Source: Rhodocyclaceae bacterium
GTDB taxonomy: Bacteria; Pseudomonadota; Gammaproteobacteria; Burkholderiales; Ga0077523
DNA: 44,706 bases
NCBI GenBank assembly: GCA_020248405.1
Contig: JADCHQ010000025.1
Span: 1 to 44,706, forward strand
Direction: 5' to 3'
Below are positions 1 to 6,445 of the stretch, one piece after another; the first letter of the stretch is position 1, and the number at the start of each line of letters is the position of its first letter. The notes beneath the pieces are model-generated. The model saw only the letters and a program-made list of their open reading frames with translations. It searched no databases and was not told the DNA's origin. The translations under genes and the position numbers were made by a program.

Positions 1-1994
1 CTGCTGGCGGCCACCGCGGAAACCATGCGCGGGGATGCGCCACAGTGGCCGATGATCGCGCCTCGGTTTGCTGCTGCGCGATGGGATCTTGGCGCTGGCG
101 GGTGAGGGGGTGGAATTGGATGAATTTTGCAGGGGCGACTAAGGTAGTCATCAAGCATCCATCCGCCCAGAGAGTCGACGAAGGCAGGCTCTTGCCGCTG
201 TTTTGAGGCGTCGGGGTTCGCAACGGCAAGCTCGAAGGCTTGCCGACGGCCGGTCGAAAGGTCAACTCGCACCAACTCAGCGCGATCGAGGGTTTCATCA
301 CCGCTCTGGTGGCTTGCCCATGCCTGGGCGTACCAGAACACCGCCGGCATGCCGCAGGCAAACGAAGGGCGGCGCAGCAGGTACCAAGACGCATCGGCTG
401 GCGCCGCCATTGTCGTGACAACGCCCAGGTCTTCCGCGTCACGCACTTCAACATGGCCGCCTCTGTTCAACTCGGCGCCAAGATATGGTTGTCGGTCTGT
501 AATCAGGACCAGCCAGCGCGAGTCGGGCGACACGGCGATCTCCGTGTCCTGGGCACTACTGATGTTTACCCTTCGCAGCAAACGAAATGCCGAGCCGTTA
601 ACGGCGTAGGCCAGCAGCTGTCCCTCCCGCAGGTTGTGGTGGTCGTGTCGGACAACGAACAGCCGGTCGCCGGCAGCGTTGAAGGCGGCTCGCACCCTGG
701 CGCCGCCGGACCCGGGTACCAGGCCGCCCCAAGACCCATTGGTGGAATCGACCAGCACCGCATCGCGTGTGTGTTCGCTGGGCCACGCGACAAGACGTTT
801 GCCGTCCGGGGTGGGCAGCACGAACTCGGCCCCCCCTGCCAGCGGCGTGGTTGGGCCCGCCCGCCGGCCGCCGCTTGCGTCGAGCAGGACCAAGCCCCAC
901 TGGGGCAAACCCCAGCGCCGATCCGCCTGCTCATGGGTCACCACAAAACGCGCCTGCTGATCCACGGCCAGCCAGTTCGCAAGCGGCTCTCCGGCTATGG
1001 CGGGGGCATTGATTTCCTGCGGGGGCGATGCCGCGTCACCGCCCACCAAAAGCAACTTCCCTGCAAGCAGCAGCACCAACCGATCGTCCGTCGAACCCGG
1101 AACAATGGCCCGAGGCGAATCCCTGCCGGGAACGCGCACAGTCCGGGTTGGCCGCAAGGATCTTGTCAGGACGCCCAACCCAACGGGCCGCACCGGGATC
1201 CAGCTCACCACGATGCTGTACCCTCTAAAACCGACCTCAACGCCGGCAGCCAGCACGTGATCGCCGGCGCGCGTGAATGCCAGCGCGGACGGCACGAAGG
1301 GCAAGGTGACCGCGTGGACTTTGCGACCCGTCCCGTCGAGCAGTTGCAGCAACCGCTCGTTGGTCTCTCCCTTGACCGGCCCGCTGACGGCGATGAGGCG
1401 CTGGTCTGGGGCAACGGCATAGCGCACGTGATCGACGTCGACGTATTCCCAGAACGTGGCCCCGAAGTTCATGAACGGACGGTAAGCGCTCCCGTGCCTG
1501 AGCGTCGCGGGGACATTTGTCCATGCCGGCTTCTCCAGCGATTCACGGCGCCAGCGATAGATGCCCGTGGAATCCGCCGCGAAAATGATGCCGCCGTCCG
1601 CGGAAAAACCGGCTTGTATCACGCAGTTCGCAGGAAACCCCTCCCGCGCGTTGGCCAGGTGTCTGAATTGCGGCTTGAGGGCGCGATCAAGAAGGCCCGT
1701 CTTCAGATCCCACAGCCATACGACGTCCCGGGTGGAGCTGAGCATCCAGCGCCCTTGCGGATCGATGGAAACGTGTTCCGGGCGGTCCAGGTGCGCGAAA
1801 GGCGTCGGGGCCGAACTGAATGCCGGCGCCAGCCCCGCCAATTCAGGTTTGGCAGCCTCCTGTCGCTGGCAAGGACGGGCCTCGGCTTTGAGGCTCTCGA
1901 AAACCTTTGCCTGGGCTGGGAACGTTGCCCCAGCCATGAGAAGCGCCAGTCCCGCGGCCGGGAAACGGCGATGGCTTGCCCGACCGCCGATCAT
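1..1994 (-). CDS. Secreted WD40-like beta-propeller protein, C-terminus cut by window edge
   Basis: An uninterrupted minus-strand frame of at least 664 codons runs off the left edge, so the stop is not visible. It starts at ATG 1994, inside an ATGA overlap with the stop of the upstream gene. The N-terminus has a signal peptide (basic SHRR, hydrophobic LALLMAGATF, then AQA). The body has propeller-blade signatures such as VWLWDLKTG and repeated G-D-x-(V/L) turns roughly every 45-60 residues, which is typical of WD40/YVTN-like periplasmic propellers. Such proteins are usually protein- or ligand-binding scaffolds, and no enzyme motif is visible. The overlap implies translational coupling to the 1991-2326 gene. 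The opposite strand also carries a long open frame, but it lacks any recognisable domain. Confidence 0.75.
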   Translation of the reverse strand, partial: MIGGRASHRRFPAAGLALLMAGATFPAQAKVFESLKAEARPCQRQEAAKPELAGLAPAFSSAPTPFAHLDRPEHVSIDPQGRWMLSSTRDVVWLWDLKTGLLDRALKPQFRHLANAREGFPANCVIQAGFSADGGIIFAADSTGIYRWRRESLEKPAWTNVPATLRHGSAYRPFMNFGATFWEYVDVDHVRYAVAPDQRLIAVSGPVKGETNERLLQLLDGTGRKVHAVTLPFVPSALAFTRAGDHVLAAGVEVGFRGYSIVVSWIPVRPVGLGVLTRSLRPTRTVRVPGRDSPRAIVPGSTDDRLVLLLAGKLLLVGGDAASPPQEINAPAIAGEPLANWLAVDQQARFVVTHEQADRRWGLPQWGLVLLDASGGRRAGPTTPLAGGAEFVLPTPDGKRLVAWPSEHTRDAVLVDSTNGSWGGLVPGSGGARVRAAFNAAGDRLFVVRHDHHNLREGQLLAYAVNGSAFRLLRRVNISSAQDTEIAVSPDSRWLVLITDRQPYLGAELNRGGHVEVRDAEDLGVVTTMAAPADASWYLLRRPSFACGMPAVFWYAQAWASHQSGDETLDRAELVRVDLSTGRRQAFELAVANPDASKQRQEPAFVDSLGGWMLDDYLSRPCKIHPIPPPHPPAPRSHRAAANRGAIIGHCGASPRMVSAVAAS

Positions 1995-2326
1995 TGGAGA
2001 CGGACAAGCATGCGAGGATCGCCGTAGCGGCCTACCAACTCCCCGCCGCCCAGCTCGCCCAACCAAGCGTAGGCCGGACGCATATTCCCCTCGAGCCCCT
2101 GACCATAGACCCCGCCCGCGACAATGCCCCACAAGGCCTGGAGGCAGTTGTTTGCCTCCGGCGCGCGGCCGACGCTACGGTCGTCGGACCCGAACTGCCG
2201 GCCTCCGGCATCATCACTTTGAGTATCGGCCAAGGAACGCTCCTTCCATGCCGCCGTTGCCCGCCATCGGGTCAGGGCGTGTCGCGGGAGCCAGAAGCTT
2301 AGCGGGTTCTGCCCAGAGAAAGTCAT
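1991..2326 (-). CDS. Small uncharacterised protein coupled to the propeller gene
   Basis: This gene encodes 111 residues from ATG 2326, chosen because further upstream extension would run antisense into the HTH gene. It starts MTFSGQNPLSFWLPRH. The C-terminal third has a Gly-rich, weakly amphipathic segment (LWGIVAGGVYGQGLEG). There is no clear signal peptide and I do not recognise a family. Its stop overlaps the ATG of the secreted propeller gene by 4 bp, so the two are probably one transcript. It is transcribed away from the HTH regulator, with about 87 bp between the two starts, so that regulator may control it. Confidence 0.5.
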   Translation of the reverse strand: MTFSGQNPLSFWLPRHALTRWRATAAWKERSLADTQSDDAGGRQFGSDDRSVGRAPEANNCLQALWGIVAGGVYGQGLEGNMRPAYAWLGELGGGELVGRYGDPRMLVRLQ

Positions 2327-2386
2327 AATCGTGCCGTCGCGGCCTCCGGTCGCGTCGCTCGATCCGTCGGCGAGGATGGGCTCCGG

Positions 2387-2405
2387 GTTGATCAATTCGA
2401 TTAAC
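2387..2405. promoter_or_regulatory. Candidate operator in the divergent promoter region
   Basis: GTTGATCAATTCGATTAAC is an imperfect dyad centred on AATT. It is AT-rich in otherwise GC-rich DNA and sits 8 bp before the HTH gene ATG, between two divergent genes. This is a natural place for an autoregulatory operator or for the regulator's own -35/-10. Function is inferred from position and symmetry only. Confidence 0.35.
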
Positions 2406-2413
2406 ATCGGACC

Positions 2414-2881
2414 ATGCCGTTGGCCGACATCCGGCTCCAGAATGCGTTGTTGCTCCGCGATCACTTCGCTCGCAAGTGGCGTGCGGAAGACAACGAGCGC
2501 GCCCGCTCGCTGGAGACGAGCTTCGCGAAGCTGATCGGGGTCAACCCGAGCCACTGGAGCCAGATCAAGAGTGGTCACCGCCATATCGGCGAAAAGCTGG
2601 CGCGGCAGATCGAGGCGAAATGCCGGGTTCCGGCCGGCAGCGTCGATCGGGCCGCTGCCCAGGCCATGCCCGCCAGGATGCAGCCGCGGCCCGTGGTGGA
2701 GTGCCGCGACGTGGACGAACGGCATGCGCTGCAGCTTTTTCAGGTGCTCTACCGTATGAGCGCGCAGGCAGCCAAGTCTCGCCTGCTCGAAGTGCTTCAG
2801 GGAGAGTTGCTTAAGCAGGACGCCAGCGCGAAGGCTGCCACCCGCGGGCCTGCCGCGCCCATTCGTCGCGGGGCGCGTTGA
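2414..2881 (+). CDS. Small HTH DNA-binding regulator
   Basis: This is a 155-residue protein. Residues about 30-70 (LETSFAKLIGVNPSHWSQIKS, then GEKLARQIE) have the spacing of a Cro/CI-type helix-turn-helix, with ANTITOXIN-like features limited to that fold. The C-terminal half is helical (DERHALQLFQVLYRM, then AAKSRLLEVLQGEL) and probably dimerises. The tail is Ala/Arg-rich. It is divergent from the 1991-2326/propeller pair and followed immediately by a perfect 16-bp palindrome. It is probably a local repressor. No canonical Shine-Dalgarno is visible before the ATG, so it may be leaderless or weakly translated. Confidence 0.7.
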   Translation: MPLADIRLQNALLLRDHFARKWRAEDNERARSLETSFAKLIGVNPSHWSQIKSGHRHIGEKLARQIEAKCRVPAGSVDRAAAQAMPARMQPRPVVECRDVDERHALQLFQVLYRMSAQAAKSRLLEVLQGELLKQDASAKAATRGPAAPIRRGAR

Positions 2882-2889
2882 CAGGCACC

Positions 2890-2905
2890 GCTAAAGCGCT
2901 TTAGC
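2890..2905. repeat. Perfect 16-bp palindrome after the HTH gene
   Basis: GCTAAAGCGCTTTAGC is exactly self-complementary with no loop, 8 bp after the HTH stop codon. A gapless palindrome suits a dimeric DNA-binding protein better than an RNA terminator, and no T-tract follows. It could bind the adjacent HTH protein. Confidence 0.5.
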
Positions 2906-3202
2906 ATCTCCAAGCTGTTGCTCGGTAAGCAACCGACTGGTGAAACGGATTCAAAGCGTCACCACCCAAATCGCGCTGTTTCGAACAATTACCCGCCCAT
3001 GATCTGTCCATCCGCCAATGCCTTGCCGTCGCCGCGCCCTGAGCGCTCGGCGGGTGCGATCGTCCGTGGCTTGATGGCGCGGACGGGTCTCGTCCGCCCC
3101 GAGATAAAGCCAGCGGGACGCAACGGTCGTCCGTTTGCATTAAATCCGGGTGGAGGTGCGGGCTAGAGCCGCATCTTCGCTGTCAAGGCCCTGGTGGCCG
3201 AG
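2906..3202. other. Intergenic, no gene recognised
   Basis: No ORF in this stretch has family signatures or a good ribosome-binding site. It separates the HTH gene from the hairpin-rich leader of the RNA-repair locus. I see no convincing promoter, including no sigma-54 -24/-12 element of the kind that drives many rtcB operons. Confidence 0.5.
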
Positions 3203-3303
3203 AACGCCCGGATCGACGAAAGTCCTCCGGGCGTTTCCATTTCTGACCGTCGGTTTCGCGTTTCTCCCGGCTTCAACGGAAGCCGGGTGCCTCTTCCGAG
3301 GCA
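3203..3303 (+). other. Run of three strong hairpins upstream of the tRNA-like gene
   Basis: Three stems follow one another. AACGCCCGG (3203-3211) pairs with CCGGGCGTT (3227-3235). CCCGGCTTC (3266-3274) pairs with GAAGCCGGG (3279-3287) around an AACG tetraloop. TGCCTC (3288-3293) pairs with GAGGCA (3298-3303) around TTCC. The first is followed by a few Ts and could be a terminator. The density suggests a structured RNA or processing region leading into the RNA-repair locus. Confidence 0.5.
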
Positions 3304-3313
3304 GATCCTTAAC

Positions 3314-3333
3314 AATCTGGATTGCCAATGAGC
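3314..3333 (+). repeat. Copy 1 of a 20-bp inverted repeat flanking the RNA-repair locus
   Basis: AATCTGGATTGCCAATGAGC matches the reverse complement of 6705-6724 at 19 of 20 bases. The first ten bases are a near-palindrome (AATCTGGATT here, AATCCGGATT perfect in copy 2). This copy ends about 70 bp before the tRNA-like gene at 3405, and the other lies about 80 bp before the slipin start. It is a candidate shared regulator site or an element boundary. Confidence 0.5.
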
Positions 3334-3398
3334 CGGGCCACGGCGCATCCCGGCGTGCAGGGGGTTGTTGTCCTGCACGCCGAGCGCCGTGGCCCGGC
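3332..3398 (+). repeat. Very long near-perfect hairpin just before the tRNA-Gly-like gene
   Basis: The left arm (3332-3362) and right arm (3372-3398) pair almost throughout: GCCGGGCCACGGCGC with CGCCGTGGCCCGGC, and CGGCGTGCAGG with CCTGCACGCCG. The loop is about 9 nt with a small internal asymmetry. As RNA it would be an extended rod ending 6 nt before the tRNA acceptor stem. There is no U-tract, so it is not a standard terminator. It could be an RNase III-type processing site, a protective 5' structure or a stem resembling Y-RNA stems. Confidence 0.65.
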
Positions 3399-3404
3399 GC
3401 AGTC

Positions 3405-3480
3405 GCGGGCGTGGTGTTCAGCGGCAGCACAGGAGCACGCCATGCTCGAAGTCCGGGTTCGAGTCCCGGCGCCCGCGCCA
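3405..3480 (+). tRNA. tRNA-Gly(GCC)-like gene with abnormal anticodon loop
   Basis: A full 76-nt cloverleaf folds. The acceptor GCGGGCG/CGCCCGC is perfect. The D-stem is GTGT/GCAC with GG in the loop. The T arm is CCGGG-TTCGAGT-CCCGG. The discriminator is G and CCA is encoded. The anticodon arm is GGAGC-ACGCCAT-GCTCG, giving anticodon GCC (3439-3441). However, position 33 is C instead of the near-universal U, 27/43 is a G-G mismatch, and A32-U38 can pair, closing the loop to five bases. It resembles tRNA-Gly but may not serve ordinary translation. It lies upstream of rtcB in the same direction. Confidence 0.7.
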
Positions 3481-3816
3481 TTCGTGAGCGCATCGCAGCC
3501 GTGTAGCGGCCAAGGCGGTGCCCTGACGAATGCAGCCAACATGGTTCCACCGGTCACTGCCGGTGGCCGGCCGAAGGTCGTGAACCGACCCCAACGGGCG
3601 GGGTTAGAAACGCGGGCCCGCTGGCCCTCCATTTGGCTCCCTTCTTCCTCGCACAGGGGCGCGAGCGCCGGATGGCTCCCTGTGTTTCACCGGGCTCTTG
3701 CGCGGGTCCGGTGGGTGGCGGTCCGGCGTCGAGCAATCGGTGGCCGCAGGAATTCTCTTCCGCGCGCTGCGGGCGAACCCACGGCAAACCCCAACCCCAA
3801 CCCAAAGGAGGCAGTC
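3481..3816 (+). other. Structured non-coding leader between the tRNA-like gene and rtcB
   Basis: No coding signature is seen. Several hairpins follow one another: CCACCGG/CCGGTGG near 3549-3568, GGTCG-tgaac-CGACC near 3585-3599, CCCC/GGGG just after it, palindromic GCGGGCCCGC at about 3612-3621, and CACAGGG (3652-3658) with CCCTGTG (3678-3684). The stretch ends in a strong ribosome-binding site (AAAGGAGG) before rtcB. It is probably the rtcB 5' UTR, possibly co-transcribed with and processed from the tRNA-like gene. Confidence 0.5.
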
Positions 3817-5025
3817 ATGGATTTCAGCGCTTTGAGCAATGTCCGCGCCTGGACTCGGGGCGTGGAAGTGGAGCACGACGCCGTCGCGCAGATCAGGAAC
3901 ATCGCTTCGCTGCCCGTCCTGGCCGGGCCCGTGGCGGTAATGCCCGACGTGCACCTGGGCAAGGGGGCGACGGTGGGCTCGGTCATCGCCACGCGGGCGG
4001 CAGTCATACCGGCGGCGGTGGGCGTGGACATCGGCTGCGGCATGTGCGCGGTCAGGACTTCGCTGCGCGCCGAAGATTTGCCCGACTCGCTGTCGGGTCT
4101 GCGCGCATCGATCGAGTCCATGGTGCCCGTGGGCTTCAGCGCCCACGACCAGCCCGTGAGCACCCATGGCGACGGCTTGTTCGGCATTGCGCTCAAGCGC
4201 AGGGGCGAAGCGCTCCATGCCCGCTACGACAAGCTTCGCATCATGGCGCGGGTCGGAAAGTTCAACCACGCGCGTGTATGGGCGCAACTCGGCACCCTGG
4301 GCGGCGGCAACCACTTCGTGGAGCTTTGCCTGGATGAGTCCGGCGGCGTGTGGATCATGCTGCACTCGGGTTCGCGCAACGTGGGCAAGACCATCGGCGA
4401 AACCGCCATCGGCATGGCGCGCGAAGAGGCGGTGCGGCGCGAGCGGCACCTGCCCGACCGAGACCTGGCGTGGCTCGACGAGGGAACCGAAGCCTTTGGG
4501 GAGTATGTGGAAGGTCTGCGTTGGGCGCAGGACTACGCGGCCCATAACCGTAACCTGATGCTGCACGCGGTGCTCAAGGCGATGCGCGCACGGTTCGGGC
4601 GTCCCGTGGGCGCCGCGGAACATGCGGTGAACTGCCACCACAACTACGCCTGCATCGAGGAGCACCTCGGCGCCCGGGTATGGATCACCCGCAAGGGTGC
4701 GGTGTCTGCGGGCGCCGGGGAACTCGGCATCATCCCGGGCTCCATGGGTGCGAAGTCCTACATCGTACGCGGCAAGGGCAACGCCGAGTCCTATTGCTCC
4801 TGTTCCCATGGCGCCGGCCGGCGCCTGAGCCGCGGTGCCGCCAAGCGCGCTTTCTCGCTTGACGACCTGCGCGAGCAGACCGCCGGTGTGGAGTGCCGCA
4901 AGGACGAAGGTGTGATCGACGAGATTCCGGGTGCGTACAAGGACATCGACTCCGTGATGGCCGCGCAGTCCGACCTTGTGGAAGTCGTGCACACCTTGAA
5001 GCAGGTGCTGTGCATCAAGGGTTGA
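3817..5025 (+). CDS. rtcB: RtcB RNA 3'-phosphate/5'-OH ligase
   Basis: This 402-residue protein is the usual size for bacterial RtcB. RtcB joins a 2',3'-cyclic-phosphate or 3'-phosphate RNA end to a 5'-OH end using GTP and Mn, repairing cleaved tRNAs and other RNAs in the cytoplasm. Visible active-site residues are D71 and C74 in VGVDIGCGM, H166 in GGNHFVE, H183 in LHSGSRN, H274/H275 in CHHNYA, and the guanylylated histidine H331 in SHGAGR. The start at 3817 has AAAGGAGG 7 bp upstream; longer in-frame upstream sequence overlaps the tRNA-like gene and is not coding. Neighbours are tRNA-like genes, HNH, SEC-C and slipin. RtcA, archease and RtcR are absent from the window. Confidence 0.95.
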   Translation: MDFSALSNVRAWTRGVEVEHDAVAQIRNIASLPVLAGPVAVMPDVHLGKGATVGSVIATRAAVIPAAVGVDIGCGMCAVRTSLRAEDLPDSLSGLRASIESMVPVGFSAHDQPVSTHGDGLFGIALKRRGEALHARYDKLRIMARVGKFNHARVWAQLGTLGGGNHFVELCLDESGGVWIMLHSGSRNVGKTIGETAIGMAREEAVRRERHLPDRDLAWLDEGTEAFGEYVEGLRWAQDYAAHNRNLMLHAVLKAMRARFGRPVGAAEHAVNCHHNYACIEEHLGARVWITRKGAVSAGAGELGIIPGSMGAKSYIVRGKGNAESYCSCSHGAGRRLSRGAAKRAFSLDDLREQTAGVECRKDEGVIDEIPGAYKDIDSVMAAQSDLVEVVHTLKQVLCIKG

Positions 5026-5168
5026 GGCGAAGCGGGATCGGACGCTGTCCGTGCTCGCCCCTGCGCCCCTGGCCCGGATCGGCTGCAGCGGTCGCGGTAA
5101 GTGCTCGCGTGCTCGGTTCGTGGCGCGCAGTGGCCGAACACGACATCCAACCAAGAGAGGAGATCGAA

Positions 5169-5732
5169 ATGGTTGCCGTGCTGCGACTCGACGCTGCGGG
5201 CGTGCCGCATCGGTGGATCAGCGCGGAAGATGCCGTCACCTGCAGCGCCAGAGGCCTGGTGCTGTGGGAGATCGGCGCGCCCATCAGGACGCTGCGCGGC
5301 GGCATCAACGCGCGCACCGGGGTGCGATCGCGCATGAACGTGAGGCCAGTCATCGCGCTGGCGGGTGCAAGCTGGTGTGCACAGGAATTCCGCACCCCGG
5401 CGCCGCAGCGGCGGCTGGTACTTGCCCGTGACCGTTACACCTGCGCCTATTGCGCACAGGTATTCCCGGAGTCGCAGCTTACGGTGGATCACATCCTCCC
5501 GGCCTCGCGCGGCGGTGCGTACAGCTACATGAACCTGCTGGCCGCCTGCCGCGGCTGCAACGGCAAGAAGGGCGCGCGGACGCCGGAGGAGGCGGGCATG
5601 CTGCCCATCTGGCTGCCGTACTCGCCGTGCAGGAACGAGGCGTTCCTGCTCAGCAACAGGCGCGTGCTTGCCGATCAACATGAGTACCTGGCGGCCCGAC
5701 TGCCGAAGCATTCGCGGCTTCGGCTGCAGTAA
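5169..5732 (+). CDS. HNH endonuclease-family protein
   Basis: This 187-residue protein starts at ATG 5169 behind GAGAGGAG. The C-terminal half carries an HNH (beta-beta-alpha metal) fold. It has a zinc pair CAYC (in RDRYTCAYC), then LTVDHILPASRGG with the catalytic His, then the Asn of YMNLLAACR, then a second zinc pair CRGC followed by NGKKG. The N-terminal ~75 residues lack a recognised domain but contain GAPIRTLRGG, seen in compact HNH proteins of this type. It follows rtcB by 143 bp in the same direction and is likely in the same operon. Substrate is unknown, and both DNA and structured RNA are possible. Confidence 0.85.
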   Translation: MVAVLRLDAAGVPHRWISAEDAVTCSARGLVLWEIGAPIRTLRGGINARTGVRSRMNVRPVIALAGASWCAQEFRTPAPQRRLVLARDRYTCAYCAQVFPESQLTVDHILPASRGGAYSYMNLLAACRGCNGKKGARTPEEAGMLPIWLPYSPCRNEAFLLSNRRVLADQHEYLAARLPKHSRLRLQ

Positions 5733-5733
5733 T

Positions 5734-5843
5734 CCGGGGGGCTTTGGAACCCCGGCGCGCGTACACCGCGTGCCGGGCGCCCAAGGCCCGCCTGGCTGGC
5801 GAAGCGGTATGCAACGGGGAACGGCGCATCAGGCACGCCTGAT
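5734..5843 (+). other. Four hairpins between the HNH and SEC-C genes
   Basis: The stems are CCGGGG (5734-5739) with CCCCGG (5750-5755), GGCGCGCG (5754-5761) with CGCGTGCC (5767-5774, one G-T), CGGGC (5774-5778) with GCCCG (5786-5790), and ATCAGG (5828-5833) with CCTGAT (5838-5843). The third has a 7-nt loop GCCCAAG and looks like a free anticodon arm. Between them, TGGCGAAGCGGTATGC resembles a tRNA D-arm. I could not close a full cloverleaf, so this is either structured RNA or decayed tRNA sequence. Confidence 0.4.
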
Positions 5844-5882
5844 CAAGCCGGCACCCAAAACCTCGACCCCATGGAGGCAAAC

Positions 5883-6137
5883 ATGAAAACGAACATCCCA
5901 CACTGCTTTCGAGACCGAGCCGCCACGGCAGGCCATCTCCAAGCGCCGGCGCGGCGCTGATACGGAGGCCCGCGTCAAGCGCGGCCTGCGCATCATCGGC
6001 ACGGGCAAGGTCCTGGTGGAAAAGCTCGGCCGCATGGATCCATGCCCGTGCGGCTCTGGCCGCCGGTTTCAAGAACTGCTGCATGCACACCGGCCGGTTT
6101 CGACGGCATGCGGCGCAACGATTACCACCGCGATTGA
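5883..6137 (+). pseudogene. SEC-C zinc-motif protein interrupted by three +1 T insertions (TTTC)
   Basis: ATG 5883 follows GGAGG. The conceptual 83-residue protein is basic in the middle ([14 protein letters not shown]) and ends in a SEC-C metal motif [13 protein letters not shown] (C54, C56, C65, C66), a small zinc module like that at the SecA C-terminus. To read it, one T must be skipped at 5907-5910, 6067-6070 and 6098-6101. Each site is a Phe codon written TTTC, and these are the only three Phe codons in the protein. Without shifts, translation stops at 5958-5960. After three shifts the frame ends cleanly at TGA 6135-6137. It could be a pseudogene, sequencing error, or genuine +1 shifting (UUU slipping to UUC). 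Confidence 0.65.
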
Positions 6138-6287
6138 GGATTCGTGCTTGACGCGGTGCTCCCGAGTTCTCACGACAAACCGCCGACAGCGGGTTCGTCT
6201 TCTGGCATGCGCCGGGACGACCTGGCGCGTACTCCCGCCCCTGTCGTTGGAGACACGCGTACCGCGGTGGGGCGTCGAGTGAACAGT
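6138..6287 (+). other. Short non-coding gap before the tRNA-like pair
   Basis: No coding potential is recognised. GCGCC/GGCGC around 6206-6225 and CGCG/CGCG around 6257-6266 can form small stems, and a GCGGGTTCGTC stretch resembles a T arm without a matching partner. It could be the remains of another tRNA-like unit. Confidence 0.3.
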
Positions 6288-6358
6288 CTCGGTCTGGCGA
6301 ATCGGTAGACGCGCGCGCCCAAGGGCGCGCAGTGAGGGTTCGAGTCCCTCGATCGAGA
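6288..6358 (+). tRNA. tRNA-like gene (Leu-like D arm) with self-complementary anticodon arm
   Basis: The acceptor CTCGGTC (6288-6294) pairs with GATCGAG (6351-6357) with one G-U. The D arm GCG-AATCGGTAGA-CGC is of the Leu/Ser style. The T arm GAGGG-TTCGAGT-CCCTC is perfect. The anticodon region GCGCGCCCAAGGGCGCGC (6313-6330) closes into an 8-bp stem with only AA unpaired. Drawn with a 5-bp stem it has an 8-nt loop CCCAAGGG and no base 26. Simple position counting would put AAG (Leu) as anticodon. The variable region is only about three bases and no CCA is encoded. It is very unlikely to decode normally and is best described as tRNA-like. Confidence 0.6.
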
Positions 6359-6431
6359 GCATCCCTAGCTCAGTGGGTAGAGCAATGGCCTCATAAGCCA
6401 TCGGTCGCGGGTTCGACTCCCGCGGGATTCC
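6359..6431 (+). tRNA. tRNA with CAT anticodon (Met or Ile2 type), abutting the previous one
   Basis: The cloverleaf has acceptor GCATCCC/GGGATTC (one C-U mismatch at pair 2), D-stem GCTC/GAGC, anticodon arm ATGGC-CTCATAA-GCCAT with anticodon CAT at 6392-6394, variable CGGTC, and T arm GCGGG-TTCGACT-CCCGC. The anticodon loop is canonical (U33, A37), unlike the two other tRNA-like genes here. There is no encoded CCA, and the discriminator is C, unusual for elongator Met. It begins at the base after the previous tRNA-like gene's discriminator, so the two have no spacer and must be separated by precise processing. A GCAA-capped hairpin follows directly. Confidence 0.7.
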
Positions 6432-6445
6432 GCTCCGCAAGGAGC
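6432..6445 (+). terminator. GNRA-capped hairpin after the tRNA pair
   Basis: GCTCC-GCAA-GGAGC forms a five-pair stem with a GCAA tetraloop immediately 3' of the tRNA acceptor. There is no U-tract, so it may be a 3' processing or stability element rather than an intrinsic terminator. Confidence 0.4.

Noticed and set aside
240..2027. A 595-codon plus-strand ORF
   Set aside because: It is antisense to the minus-strand propeller gene, has no domain features and no good start. The minus strand carries a signal peptide, blades and a coupled neighbour.
3300..3816. Sigma-54 (-24/-12) promoter for rtcB
   Set aside because: No GG-N10-GC arrangement with a reasonable consensus was found. The TGG...GC matches have the wrong spacing.
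3604..5154. A 516-codon minus-strand ORF over rtcB
   Set aside because: It is a GC-rich shadow of rtcB. All RtcB catalytic motifs are on the plus strand.
5786..5860. A further tRNA gene between the HNH and SEC-C genes
   Set aside because: A D-arm-like and an anticodon-arm-like stretch exist, but no acceptor or T arm can be closed into a cloverleaf.
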